A stretch of DNA of 64,000 bases from Planctomycetaceae bacterium. GTDB taxonomy: Bacteria > Planctomycetota > Phycisphaerae > SM23-33. The notes under the pieces were generated by a model. That model did no database searches. It saw only the letters and a list, made by a program, of their open reading frames with translations, and was not told the DNA's origin. The translations under genes and the position numbers were made by a program. The DNA lies in the NCBI GenBank assembly GCA_039680605.1, contig JBDKTA010000004.1:1-64000 (forward strand), given 5' to 3'. Positions 9,031 through 17,717 of this stretch are shown piece by piece (the first letter of the stretch is position 1; each line of letters opens with the position of its first letter).

Positions 9031-9872
9031 TGATACGCCTGGGCGCCCCCGTATTCTTACCGCAGGATGATCTGGAACAGCTGGCCCGTGCGCATCGCCA
9101 ACAGGGCTACCGCGCGGCGTACTGCCCGTACACGGATCTGAGCGACACCACGCGGATCGCCGCGATCCGCAAGGAGTTTGCGGCGCAGGATGTCGTGATC
9201 GCCGAGGTTGGCGCCTGGTGCAACATGCTGGCCCCAGACCCGCAGAAGCGCAAAGCCAACCAGGAGAACGTCAAGCGGCAGTTGACGCTGGCCGACGAGG
9301 TCGGGGCGCGGTGCTGCGTGGACTACCTGGGCACGCTGGACCCGGACTCGGACTACGGTCCGCACCCGGCGAACCTGACCGCCGCCACGTTCGATCTGGC
9401 CGTCGAGACCGTGCGGTCCATCATCGACGCCGTCAAGCCGCGCCGGGCGAAGTTCGGCCTCGAGATGATGCAGTGGGTTCTGCCCGACAGCGTCGATGCG
9501 TACCTGGACCTGATCAAGGCCGTCGACCGCCCGGCCTTCGGCGTACACCTGGACCCGGTGAACATCATCCTGACGCCTCGGATGATGTACGACACTGCCT
9601 CGCTGCTGCGCGACTGCGTTGCGCGGCTGGGCCCGTGGATCGCCTCCTGCCACGCCAAGGACATCGTCCTGCGGGGCGCCCTGGCGATGCACCTGGACGA
9701 AGTGCCGCCGGCCACCGGCTACCTCGACTACCGCACGTACCTCAGCGAGCTCAACCGCCTGGACAACTCGCCGCCGCTGATGCTCGAGCATCTCGGCAGC
9801 GAAGAAGACTACCGCGCCGCCGCCGGCAGACTCTTCGCCATCGGGGCGGAGTTGGGCATCGACATGGGATAG
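9030..9872 (+). CDS. sugar phosphate isomerase/epimerase family TIM barrel
   Basis: A 280-residue xylose-isomerase-like TIM-barrel protein. The strand-end motifs GLEMMQW, FGVHLDPVN, SCHAKDI and MLEHLGSEEDY supply the acidic and histidine ligands expected for a divalent metal. It is coupled to the Gfo/Idh gene upstream; this pairing is frequent in carbohydrate and inositol catabolic clusters, where the two enzymes act in sequence. The exact substrate cannot be read from the sequence. A REP-like palindrome cluster follows within 10 bp of the stop. Confidence 0.85.
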   Translation: MIRLGAPVFLPQDDLEQLARAHRQQGYRAAYCPYTDLSDTTRIAAIRKEFAAQDVVIAEVGAWCNMLAPDPQKRKANQENVKRQLTLADEVGARCCVDYLGTLDPDSDYGPHPANLTAATFDLAVETVRSIIDAVKPRRAKFGLEMMQWVLPDSVDAYLDLIKAVDRPAFGVHLDPVNIILTPRMMYDTASLLRDCVARLGPWIASCHAKDIVLRGALAMHLDEVPPATGYLDYRTYLSELNRLDNSPPLMLEHLGSEEDYRAAAGRLFAIGAELGIDMG

Positions 9873-9875
9873 TGA

Positions 9876-9960
9876 AGTAGCACGGGCGTCTCGCCCGTGA
9901 GTAGCATGGCCGTCTCGGCCATGTCCCCGCAATTTGCATGGGCAAGATGCCCATGCTACT
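9876..9960. repeat. three REP-like palindromes before the GH95 gene
   Basis: Three GTCTC-centred or related palindromes stand in a row: CACGGGCGTCTCGCCCGTG (9881-9899), CATGGCCGTCTCGGCCATG (9905-9923) and GCATGGGC...GCCCATGC (9936-9956). They belong to the same family as the arrays in etfB and after topA. Confidence 0.85.
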
Positions 9961-9983
9961 TCTGGATTTGGAGCTTCGCGTTT

Positions 9984-12221
9984 ATGACCACCACAGACAA
10001 CCCCTCCACTAACTTGACGCTCTGGTACGCCCAACCGGCGCAGGCTTGGATGACCGAGGCGCTGCCTGTCGGGTGCGGGCGGCTGGGTGCGATGGTCTTT
10101 GGCGGCATCGAGCGGGAGCGGATCCAGTTCAACGAGATCAGCCTCTGGACCGGCACGGGCAGGGGAACAGAAGCATATAACGAGTTCGGGGCGTACCAGG
10201 CCTTCGGCAATATCGCCATCGCGTTGGAAGGCCACGGCGATGCGACCCAGTATCGCCGCGATCTCGACCTGGGCACCGCTGTGGCGGGCGTGCGGTACGC
10301 CGCCGGCGGCGTGCAGTACCGCCGGGAACTATTTGCCAGCTATCCAGACCAGGTGATCGTGGCGCGCTTCACGGCCGACAAGGGCGGCTCGTACAGCGGC
10401 GCGATCGAGCTGACGGGCGAGCATGATGACACCCCCCGCCCGCTGGCGGGCAGAACCGGCTTGATGTTCGCCGGCAAACTGCCCAACGGCGAACTGTATG
10501 AAGCACAGCTTGCGGTGCTCAACGCCGGCGGCACAGCGACGGTCTCGGGCGATAGGGTGGAATTCAGCGGCTGCGATTCGATCACGCTGATCCTGGCGGC
10601 GGGGACGAATTACGTACCGGATCACAGCCGCGGCTGGTTTGGCGACGATCCACACGAGGCCGTCACCCGGCAGATAGCGGCCGCGGCCGCGAAACCTTAC
10701 GAGACGATGCTGGCCGATCACGTGGCGGATTACCAGGCGCTGTTTGGGCGCGTGAGCGTCGACTTGGGCCACACGCCGCCGCAGCGGAGCGATCTGCCGA
10801 CCGACCAGCGGTTGATCGCTGCCGCCAGGGACGACGCCGACCCGGGCCTGGTCGCGCTGTACTTCCAGTTCGGGCGCTACATGCTGATCTCATGCTCGCG
10901 GCCGGGGTCGTTGCCGGCGAATCTCCAGGGCGTGTGGAACGACAGCAACTCCCCGCCCTGGACGGCGGACTACCACACCAACATCAACATCGAGATGTGC
11001 TACTGGCCGGCCGAGTCGACCAACCTGCCCGAGTGCCACATTCCGCTGCTGGACTTTGTCCGCTCGCAGGCGCCGGTCTATCGCAAGAACACGCAGGCGG
11101 CGCCGGAGTTCCAGCACGCCGACGGTCGGCCGGTGCGGGGCTGGACGGTGCGGACCATGTCCAACCCCTTCGGCGGGCAAGGCGCGTGGTGGAACACGCC
11201 CGTCAACGGGTGGTACTGCCAGCATTTCTGGGAGCACTACGCCTTCACCGGCGACGTCGAGTTCCTGCGCGACACCGCGTATCCGCTGATGAAGGAGAGC
11301 GTCGAGTTCTGGCAGGATCAACTGCGCCCGCTGCCGGACGGGTCGCTGATCGGTCCGCCTGGGTTCTCGCCCGAGCACGGGCCCACCGACGCGACCGGCC
11401 TGGGCTACGACCAGACGATCGTCTGGGACCTGTTCACCAATTACATGGCCGCCGCCGACGCGCTGGGCGTGGACGGCGACTATCGCAAGACCGTCAGCGA
11501 CCTGCGCGACCGCCTGCTGGTGCCCCGGATCGGCCGGTGGGGGCAGTTGCAGGAGTGGCTCAACGATGTGGATGATCCCCAAGATCATCATCGCCACGTC
11601 TCGCATTTGTTCGGCACGTATCCCGGCCGCCAGTTCAGTGGCACAGGCTTTCCAGCCTGTGGGGCACAGCCTGGAAAGGCTGTGCCACCGCGGCGCTACG
11701 TCGAGGCGGTGAAGACCTCGCTCAACGGCCGCGGCGACGGCGGCACGGGCTGGTCGCGTGCGTGGAAGATCGCGCTGTGGGCCCGCCTGTGGGACGGCGA
11801 CCACGCCTACCGCCTGCTCAAGAATCTGCTGGATCCGGTGACGGCCACGCACACCGATTACGAAAACGCCGGCGGGACGTACGTCAACCTGTTCGACGCG
11901 CACCCGCCATTCCAGATCGACGGGAACTTCGGCGCCGTGGCGGCCATCGCCGAGATGCTGGTGCAAAGTCACGACGGCACGATCGTGCTGCTGCCGGCGC
12001 TGCCATCGGCATGGCTTGACGGTTGCGTGCGCGGCCTCAAGGCCCGCGGCGGATTCGAGGTCAGTATCGCCTGGCGCGACGGCGCCCCGATTGAGGTAAC
12101 TGTCCGCAGCGTCCGCGGCGGGCAGTGCGACCTGCGGTGCGCGAAGACGGGCAAGAGCGTTTATCTGACACTTTCCGCCGGCGAGGCAGCGGTTCTGGAC
12201 GGGCAGTTGCAGCGCACATAA
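9984..12221 (+). CDS. GH95 alpha-L-fucosidase-like glycoside hydrolase
   Basis: The 745-residue protein matches family GH95 throughout. It has the N-terminal LWYAQPAQAWMTEALPVGCGRLG motif region (residues near 7-30), FGGIERERIQFNE, the (alpha/alpha)6 barrel segments NLQGVWN and YHTNINIEMCYWP, the SPEHG motif with the expected catalytic Glu, and the C-terminal QIDGNFGAVAAIAEML. Family members remove alpha-1,2-L-fucose or L-galactose from glycans. No signal peptide is seen, so action may be intracellular. The ATG at 9984 (GGAG upstream) is preferred because the upstream extension runs through repeats. A 51-bp palindrome interrupts the barrel in frame at 11638-11688, between GTYPGRQF and RRYVEAVKT. 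The upstream dehydrogenase and isomerase may handle the released sugar. Confidence 0.9.
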   Translation: MTTTDNPSTNLTLWYAQPAQAWMTEALPVGCGRLGAMVFGGIERERIQFNEISLWTGTGRGTEAYNEFGAYQAFGNIAIALEGHGDATQYRRDLDLGTAVAGVRYAAGGVQYRRELFASYPDQVIVARFTADKGGSYSGAIELTGEHDDTPRPLAGRTGLMFAGKLPNGELYEAQLAVLNAGGTATVSGDRVEFSGCDSITLILAAGTNYVPDHSRGWFGDDPHEAVTRQIAAAAAKPYETMLADHVADYQALFGRVSVDLGHTPPQRSDLPTDQRLIAAARDDADPGLVALYFQFGRYMLISCSRPGSLPANLQGVWNDSNSPPWTADYHTNINIEMCYWPAESTNLPECHIPLLDFVRSQAPVYRKNTQAAPEFQHADGRPVRGWTVRTMSNPFGGQGAWWNTPVNGWYCQHFWEHYAFTGDVEFLRDTAYPLMKESVEFWQDQLRPLPDGSLIGPPGFSPEHGPTDATGLGYDQTIVWDLFTNYMAAADALGVDGDYRKTVSDLRDRLLVPRIGRWGQLQEWLNDVDDPQDHHRHVSHLFGTYPGRQFSGTGFPACGAQPGKAVPPRRYVEAVKTSLNGRGDGGTGWSRAWKIALWARLWDGDHAYRLLKNLLDPVTATHTDYENAGGTYVNLFDAHPPFQIDGNFGAVAAIAEMLVQSHDGTIVLLPALPSAWLDGCVRGLKARGGFEVSIAWRDGAPIEVTVRSVRGGQCDLRCAKTGKSVYLTLSAGEAAVLDGQLQRT
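11638..11688. repeat. in-frame palindromic repeat inside the GH95 gene
   Basis: Two 24-bp arms (11638-11661 and 11665-11688) pair at 22 of 24 positions around a three-base loop. The 51 bp equal 17 codons and keep the frame, adding a Gly/Pro/Cys-rich peptide at a point where GH95 proteins normally have a short variable loop before the RRGDEGTGWS-type segment. Confidence 0.85.
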
Positions 12222-12228
12222 CAGCGAC

Positions 12229-12289
12229 GCTTGCGGCTTGGCAGCTTCTGACGCGTTGAACAACTGCTAAGCCGCAAGCGGCGGAGCGT
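12229..12289. terminator. hairpin between convergent GH95 and rnfD-like genes
   Basis: CGCTTGCGGCTT...GCAG and CTGC..AAGCCGCAAGCG pair over roughly 14-16 bp around a loop of about 25 bases. The hairpin lies seven bases after the GH95 stop, between convergent genes. It lacks a T tract, so it may be a REP-type repeat that also ends transcription. Confidence 0.5.
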
Positions 12290-12334
12290 TCGGTAGTGCG
12301 CGCAAGCTGTTAGCTGATCGCTGAGACCTGATCG

Positions 12335-13204
12335 CTACGCGGGCAGGCGTTTGAGGCGCCAGGCGAAGACGGCGTTGTCCAGCAGGGGCGAGAGGAGGTT
12401 GCCCAGCAGGAACGCCAGCATGGCGGCGTCGGGGAACCCCAGTGCCTCGCGCAGAGCGACCACCGAAATGCCGACGATGGTGCCGCAGATCCATTTGCCG
12501 CCGGCCGTGATGGGACTGGTCAGGCGGTCGGCGGCGATGAACAGCGTTCCCAGCAGCAGCCCGCCCCCCAGATGATGCCACAGTGGCGCGGCGGCGCCAT
12601 GCTGCCAGTGCAGCAGGCCCGACAGCACCAACGCCCAGAACAGGCACGTGGCGACCATGCGCCAGTTCGTCACGCCGGCCGCCAGCAGCAGCGCCCCGCC
12701 CAAGGCGGCAGCCATCAGGAACAATTCATCCGGAGCCCCGCTGGGGGTCTGGAGAGTCTTTGGCCACAGCAGCGCCAGCAGCGCCCAAGCCACCAGCGGA
12801 CCGTTGAGCCGGTTGCGCCCCACGTCGTTGAGCAGGACCTTGCCTTGCAGGACGGCCACTGCCGCGGCCAGGGCCACCATCCACAGCGGCGTGGAATGAG
12901 GCAGCAGCAACGCCAGGAGCAATCCGGCCACCAGGATGCTCTCGTCGATCACGCGCCGGCGCAGGAGGGTATCGGCGGCTTCCACTGCGGCCATCGTCGC
13001 GTACGACGCCGCAACGACGGCGGCCATCCGCCAGCCGCCCTCGTACAGCCGCGCCAGCAGGCAGGGCACCAACGCCATGGTCGTCAGCCACATGTGACGT
13101 GCAACGCTGGCCGGATCGCGCACGTGCGGGGCGCCGGGCGCGCACAACGTCGGGCGCAGAACGCTCGAGGGATTCACCATCGACCACGCCCAGGGCGTCC
13201 TCAT
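12335..13204 (-). CDS. RnfD/NqrB-like membrane subunit
   Basis: The 289-residue protein has 8-9 hydrophobic segments and the RnfD/NqrB-type opening SPHVRD-like PHVRDPASVARHMWLTT, plus a late GKWICGTIVGI and PDAAMLAFLLGN region. In Rnf and NQR complexes this subunit carries a covalently bound FMN on the Thr of an S/TGAT motif. Here the matching loop reads PSGAPDEL, so the Thr appears to be Pro. Its ATG (13204) overlaps the stop of the RnfC-like gene by four bases, showing translational coupling. No RnfA, B, E or G gene is adjacent, so the pair may work with subunits encoded elsewhere or as a reduced complex. Confidence 0.8.
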   Translation of the reverse strand: MRTPWAWSMVNPSSVLRPTLCAPGAPHVRDPASVARHMWLTTMALVPCLLARLYEGGWRMAAVVAASYATMAAVEAADTLLRRRVIDESILVAGLLLALLLPHSTPLWMVALAAAVAVLQGKVLLNDVGRNRLNGPLVAWALLALLWPKTLQTPSGAPDELFLMAAALGGALLLAAGVTNWRMVATCLFWALVLSGLLHWQHGAAAPLWHHLGGGLLLGTLFIAADRLTSPITAGGKWICGTIVGISVVALREALGFPDAAMLAFLLGNLLSPLLDNAVFAWRLKRLPA

Positions 13205-14580
13205 GGCCGCACCTCCGGCGGCGCCGCCGCGGGGGCACGGCGGGCGGCGACGAACTGCTGCATCAGCTCGATCTTGGCCGGGCAGACGTAGCTGCACAAC
13301 CCGCACGAGACGCACAGGTCCACGCGGCTGCGGGCAGCCGCGGCGGCGTTGCCCCGCCGCAGGTGGCGGTGGATCAGGTACGGCATGATGCCGGCGGGGC
13401 AGACGCGTTTGCACTGCCCGCAGGAGATGCACGCCTGCGGGCGCCCGTGCAGCGCGTCGTTCATTTCCTGAGGAACGAGCTTGCCCCGCAGATGTCCCAG
13501 GAACGATCGCCCGTAGGAGATCGTGCTGCGCCCGGGGCCCAGTTCGGCCAGCCATCCGCCGGGGCGGTCGCACTGGGGCAGGATGGTGAAGCCCGTGCAT
13601 TCGCTATCGATGCCAAGGTAGCCCGCGCCGCAGGCGGCGCCGGTGAGCACCCCGTCGCGCACGACGCGCATGGGGCCTTCCTTGAGGCGCCCGGCCAGCA
13701 GCTCCCGCAGCGGGTAGCCCGGTTCGATCAGCACGTGGAGGCACTTGGAAGCCCCGGGCCCGCCCAGGCTGATCAGGCGCCGCACGGACGGTCGCGAATA
13801 GGTCAAGGCGCGGTCGACAGCCAGCAGGCCCTCGATGCGCACGCCCCAGACGGGCCCGTCGGCGCTGCGAGGCAGGCCCAGTTCCCGCGCCAGCAGGGCG
13901 AAGTTGTCGGCGGGGTACCGCAGCGGTACCTCGACGAGGTTCAGCCACGTGTGCCCGCGCAGGCTCTCGAGCACGCCGCGGGCGAAGACCGACCGGATCT
14001 CGGGCAGCACCAGGAAGACCGGGCGGTCGTCCATCAGACCCTGCAGATGCTCCAGCGCGCGCGTGGCGTGCGTCAGACGCCGGCGCAACTGGATGGCCCC
14101 GCGGGCGGTGAAGGGTTCGAGGTTCAGCGTCGAGACGATCAGGGCCGACGCCTGGCCGAACGGGTCGGGCAGCAGTCCACTGTGGGCGTCGCAGAAGAAC
14201 TGCCAGGCCCCCAGGGCGAGCATCTTCTGGCGCTTCAGGGCGCCGCGGACGTTGCGGTGCGGGATGTGCGGCTGGTCCTGGCGCACTTCCCAGGGCTGCT
14301 CCTGCTGGCGACGGAGATCTTCCAAAACGATGTGGCCGGGGACCTGGCCGAGCCTGACGACGCCGGCTCGCGGGGCCAGGAGCGGGACGGCGTAGTTGTC
14401 TTCGTCGCGGGCCAGCACGTGCCCCTGGGCGGTGCATTGACCGTCGCTGACGAGAATGTTGGAGAAGTGGAAGCGGCGGCTTTTGAGAGGCAGATAGAAC
14501 GCCGGCGGGTCGTCGGGCACCTCGACGCGCGACGAGGGTCTGCCCGCCAGGGGAACGTCATATCCTCCGGTCATCCTCAT
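13201..14580 (-). CDS. RnfC/NqrA-like 4Fe-4S electron-transfer subunit
   Basis: The 459-residue protein begins like NqrA/RnfC (GGYDVPLAGRPS) and has the lipoyl-like segment APRAGVVRLGQVPGHIVLED. A central NqrA-like domain follows, then two C-terminal [4Fe-4S] motifs, CISCGQCKRVCPAG and CVSCGLCSYVCPAK, near residues 390-440. The typical RnfC NADH/FMN glycine-rich signature is not obvious, so this is closer to the NqrA-like variants with added iron-sulfur clusters. It is encoded just after an Rrf2-type regulator and overlaps the RnfD/NqrB-like gene. I infer membrane-associated electron transfer between a soluble donor and quinone or ferredoxin. Confidence 0.75.
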   Translation of the reverse strand: MRMTGGYDVPLAGRPSSRVEVPDDPPAFYLPLKSRRFHFSNILVSDGQCTAQGHVLARDEDNYAVPLLAPRAGVVRLGQVPGHIVLEDLRRQQEQPWEVRQDQPHIPHRNVRGALKRQKMLALGAWQFFCDAHSGLLPDPFGQASALIVSTLNLEPFTARGAIQLRRRLTHATRALEHLQGLMDDRPVFLVLPEIRSVFARGVLESLRGHTWLNLVEVPLRYPADNFALLARELGLPRSADGPVWGVRIEGLLAVDRALTYSRPSVRRLISLGGPGASKCLHVLIEPGYPLRELLAGRLKEGPMRVVRDGVLTGAACGAGYLGIDSECTGFTILPQCDRPGGWLAELGPGRSTISYGRSFLGHLRGKLVPQEMNDALHGRPQACISCGQCKRVCPAGIMPYLIHRHLRRGNAAAAARSRVDLCVSCGLCSYVCPAKIELMQQFVAARRAPAAAPPEVRP

Positions 14581-14595
14581 GCGGTTTCCATCGAA

Positions 14596-15042
14596 TCAGT
14601 TCCGGGTCTTGTTTCGCGCCGCTTTGGGGTCGCAGAGGGTCTGCTGCTCGAGCAGCTCCTGCAGCGTCACGTCGGTGAGGAACTGGGATATCTGCGACGT
14701 CAGTTGGCGCCACTTGACGCACACCGGGCACGCGGCGCTGCGCTGGCAGAAATCATGGTCCAGAACGCATGGGCTGACCGCGATGGGCCCCTGGAACACT
14801 TCCATGATCTGGCGCAGCGAGATGTCGGCCGCGGGCTTGGCCAGGCGGAACCCGCCCGGGCGTCCGGGGCGGCTTTCGGCCAGCCCCTGGACGACGAGCT
14901 TCCGCAGAATCTTGTAGGCGAAGCTCTCGGGGATGCCGTACTGGCGGGCGACCTGCCCGCAAGGGACGACCGTCTGGGGTTGCTGCGCCAGGCACAGCAG
15001 GGCACGGATGGCGTAGTCGGTGTGGCGAGGGATGATTTCCAT
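14596..15042 (-). CDS. Rrf2-family transcriptional regulator
   Basis: A 148-residue winged-helix regulator of the Rrf2 family (TDYAIRALLCLA opening, recognition region PESFAYKILRKL, wing SRPGRPGGFRLAK). Four Cys follow in CVLDHDFCQRSAACPVC, a spacing suited to an iron-sulfur cluster as in IscR or NsrR, so redox or NO sensing is plausible. It is encoded 15 bp upstream of the RnfC-like gene on the same strand and probably regulates that pair and itself. Confidence 0.9.
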   Translation of the reverse strand: MEIIPRHTDYAIRALLCLAQQPQTVVPCGQVARQYGIPESFAYKILRKLVVQGLAESRPGRPGGFRLAKPAADISLRQIMEVFQGPIAVSPCVLDHDFCQRSAACPVCVKWRQLTSQISQFLTDVTLQELLEQQTLCDPKAARNKTRN

Positions 15043-15138
15043 AGTCGGCGCTTCCGGGGTCGGGCATGTCCATTAAGCGGATAAACTATATCCACATTCT
15101 GCCCACCGCGCCGCCGCGTGTCAATAGCGAGGAAGATT

Positions 15139-15318
15139 CACCGCAGAGGTCGCAGAGAACGCAGAGGAAGCTTCGAGGAAGAAACGGAAGATTGGAATGT
15201 TGGAAGAATGGAATGCTGGAATTGGGAAGATTGGAGATGGGCGGACACCCAATCTCATTCCACCCTTCCACTATTCCATTCTTCCTCCCCCTCTGCGGTC
15301 TCTGCGATCTCTGCGGTG
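15139..15318. repeat. long hairpin with CGCAGAG-type arms, second copy
   Basis: Outer arms at 15139-15168 and 15289-15318 pair over about 28 of 30 positions and are built from CGCAGAG units. Inner GGAAGAATGGAAT-type and ATTCCATTCTTCC segments also pair. The layout matches the element at 2026-2180, with outer arms nearly the same and a diverged loop. It lies between the Rrf2 gene and the 3' end of the prepilin-like gene. Confidence 0.85.
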
Positions 15319-15332
15319 AGACGCTAAGCAGA

Positions 15333-16820
15333 TCACGGACCCCAGAAGGTCGCGTAGTTCGACGGGATCGTCGGGTTGATGTCGGCGGGATAGAAGGACC
15401 GCACTTCGCCGCTGCGGAAGACAGCGTTGACCTTGCCGTTATGGCGGGCGAAGGGAACCGTGGCGTTGGCCCAGTCGGCCTGGTCGGCGGCGTTGTTCTT
15501 GTCGACCACCAGGTGATTGTAGTCGATCGCCAGGATGCGGTTGGCGGGCAGTCCGGCGCTGCTGGTGATCAGGGGGTTGATCCCGTAGCTGACGACGTAT
15601 TCCTTGACGTCGGGTTCTTCCGCCCCGCCACCGCCGCCGCTGGGCGTGCCGATGATGACCCTCTCATACAGCTCCGGATCATTGGCCGTCCACTTATCCT
15701 TGCCTTGATCTGTAGCCACAACGACCGTGTCGGCGCTTGGGACCGAGGCCTTCTTCACGATCGTGGGGCAATAGCCGTCATAGCCAACCTCCGCGCTATA
15801 GGCGTAGTTTCGCTCGTTGGTGCGGATCGAGATCTCGGTGGTGGCTTCGGGCGTGTGAATGATGCGCAAGCAGGAGTCGCGGTTGGGGCTTTCGGGGAAG
15901 TTGTAGCCGCCGGCCTCCCAGGTGTACCAGCGGTCGGATCCGGCGCGGGTGGCGCCGCTCATGTTGTAGGTTGCGGTCTGCCCGGAATATCCCCATCCCG
16001 AACCGGCGCCGCGGCAGTCGCTGGTGGCCAGGTTGATGTTGGCGTCGGGCGGAATGATGTTGACTTCGCTGTACATCCAATACTGGTAGGGGTTGCTGTC
16101 GGGCGTATACGACATCACCACACACTGCTGGGGTCTCTTGTCTGAGCGGGGCGAGCCGTCGGAGTTCTTCTGATCCACCAGTTGCGTCAGCAGGAAGGTG
16201 TTGTACACGCCGCGATACCAGAACACATTCCCGCTGGCATCGAGGTACGGTTGGTTATAGAGGGTGTTGCGCCCGGTTTCGGAGACGCGGCGGACAAAGT
16301 AGCTGCCGTCGATCGGGAAATATTGCCAGGGCGTGCTGAAACCCCATCGCTCCTGGGCGCTGATCTTGGTGCCGTCGGGATTGGTCCAGAACATCCACGT
16401 GAAGGCCCCGATGCGGTAGCGGTAATCGCGAAGGAAGTTTCGCATGGTCTCGTCGGCGGCACCGGGACCGCTGCCGCCCGAGCCGGCAGAGCGGCCATAC
16501 GTGTCGGCGCCGCTGCCTTCGGTACAGAGCAGAACGGACGTGGCATTATCAACGTCTTTGAGCACGGCGATGTGCCAATCCTGCGGCTGCGCGAGAGCCT
16601 TCTTGGCCGCGGGGTCGCTGTCTCGGTTCTGCAGGGTGGTCGTCTGGGCGATGCGGGCGAGGTTCGACTGGCATCGCACATTGCTGACGCGCTGCATCAG
16701 GTTTCCGACCGGAGCGATCAGCAGCGTCACCAGAATGGTCAGAACGGCTACCACCACCAGCAGTTCCGTAAGTGTCATCGCCCGACGTGATCCAATGCTA
16801 TAACGGCGTGAGGTGGTCAT
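15333..16820 (-). CDS. type II secretion/prepilin-like protein with long C-terminal domain
   Basis: The 495-residue product has a class III signal sequence, RRAMTLTELLVVVAVLTILV (residues about 13-32), the prepilin cleavage/methylation motif with the conserved Glu at +5. A long soluble region follows, with Tyr/Trp/Asn-rich beta-like sequence and near the end a LAIDYNHLVVDKNN...FARHNGKVNAVFRSGEV segment. That segment resembles the HxGxxNxxFxDGHV region seen at the end of planctomycete and Lentisphaera prepilin-like proteins. The ATG at 16820 has GAGG six bases upstream and is preferred to upstream starts. Its role, pseudopilin or secreted surface protein, is unknown. Confidence 0.85.
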   Translation of the reverse strand: MTTSRRYSIGSRRAMTLTELLVVVAVLTILVTLLIAPVGNLMQRVSNVRCQSNLARIAQTTTLQNRDSDPAAKKALAQPQDWHIAVLKDVDNATSVLLCTEGSGADTYGRSAGSGGSGPGAADETMRNFLRDYRYRIGAFTWMFWTNPDGTKISAQERWGFSTPWQYFPIDGSYFVRRVSETGRNTLYNQPYLDASGNVFWYRGVYNTFLLTQLVDQKNSDGSPRSDKRPQQCVVMSYTPDSNPYQYWMYSEVNIIPPDANINLATSDCRGAGSGWGYSGQTATYNMSGATRAGSDRWYTWEAGGYNFPESPNRDSCLRIIHTPEATTEISIRTNERNYAYSAEVGYDGYCPTIVKKASVPSADTVVVATDQGKDKWTANDPELYERVIIGTPSGGGGGAEEPDVKEYVVSYGINPLITSSAGLPANRILAIDYNHLVVDKNNAADQADWANATVPFARHNGKVNAVFRSGEVRSFYPADINPTIPSNYATFWGP

Positions 16821-16949
16821 GATGCGTCCTCTTTTCCGAGACAAATTAGGCGCTGTCCGCTCCTTCAACCTATCTATTATATGCGGTGCGGTCAATCTAA
16901 TTATCGGCATTTTCCGCTTCCCGAATTGCTCTGATAGCGGGGAAAAACC

Positions 16950-17702
16950 TTAGACACGGTCCAGGACGACGATGGATTCGTCGTCGCTCTGGCGGGCGCG
17001 GCCTCGGAATTGTTCGACATCCTGAAAAACCACCTCAGCGCACCGGCAAGGCGTACACTCTTTGCAGCGGCTGATCGTGTCGTACAGGCGGGGCTCGCCG
17101 TAGAAGTCGTGGGAATCGTTGACGGCCTCGACCAGTCCGTCGGTGAACAGGACCAGTCGCTCGCCGGTGGTGAAGGTGTGGCAGTCTTCCTCGGGCTGGT
17201 ACTCCTGCACGCCCAGCAGGATGTTGCGGTTCATCAGGTGCAGGGGCACGCATGCTCCGTCGCTGCAGAGGTAGGGGCGCGGATGTCCGGCGTTGACGAA
17301 GAACCCGATCCCCGTCGGGGCGTCGATGACGGCATAGAACAGCGAACAGGGCATGACCGACCCGGTGCGGTTGCCCAGGTCGACGAGCATCATGTTCAAC
17401 TCTGAAACCACCTCCACCGGGCGGCTGCGGCGCTGCGGTTCGCTGCGGAGGAAGCCCATGATCTGGGCCATCATCAACGCCGCGCGCACGCCGTGGCCGA
17501 CGACGTCGCCGATGACGACGGCGAACTGCTCGTCGTTGATCCGGATGAAGTCGTAGAAGTCGCCGCCGACCGTCCCGCACATGCGATTGAGTGACGCCGC
17601 CGCCTCGTGCGGCCAGTTGGTAGGACAGGCCTTGGGCAACAGCGCCGCCTGCAACTCGGCGGCCAGCGCCAAGTCTAGTTCCTGTTCGGTTTCGTCAACC
17701 AT
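16950..17702 (-). CDS. SpoIIE/RsbU-type PP2C protein phosphatase
   Basis: The 250-residue protein is almost only a PPM phosphatase domain: GGDFYDF and [15 protein letters not shown] hold the metal-binding aspartates and glycines, with LFTDGLVEA and [11 protein letters not shown] near the C-terminus. Such enzymes dephosphorylate anti-anti-sigma factors in partner-switching pathways. An N-terminal [12 protein letters not shown] segment matches the usual linker helix of stand-alone RsbU-like proteins; no sensor domain precedes it. I take the ATG at 17702; a GTG at 17711 is possible. No anti-sigma or STAS partner is encoded nearby. Confidence 0.85.
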   Translation of the reverse strand: MVDETEQELDLALAAELQAALLPKACPTNWPHEAAASLNRMCGTVGGDFYDFIRINDEQFAVVIGDVVGHGVRAALMMAQIMGFLRSEPQRRSRPVEVVSELNMMLVDLGNRTGSVMPCSLFYAVIDAPTGIGFFVNAGHPRPYLCSDGACVPLHLMNRNILLGVQEYQPEEDCHTFTTGERLVLFTDGLVEAVNDSHDFYGEPRLYDTISRCKECTPCRCAEVVFQDVEQFRGRARQSDDESIVVLDRV

Positions 17703-17717
17703 ATGCAGCACGTTTCA

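Noticed and set aside
9897-9983. Longer start for the GH95 gene
   Set aside because: The extension translates REP palindromes. GH95 homology begins just after the ATG at 9984.
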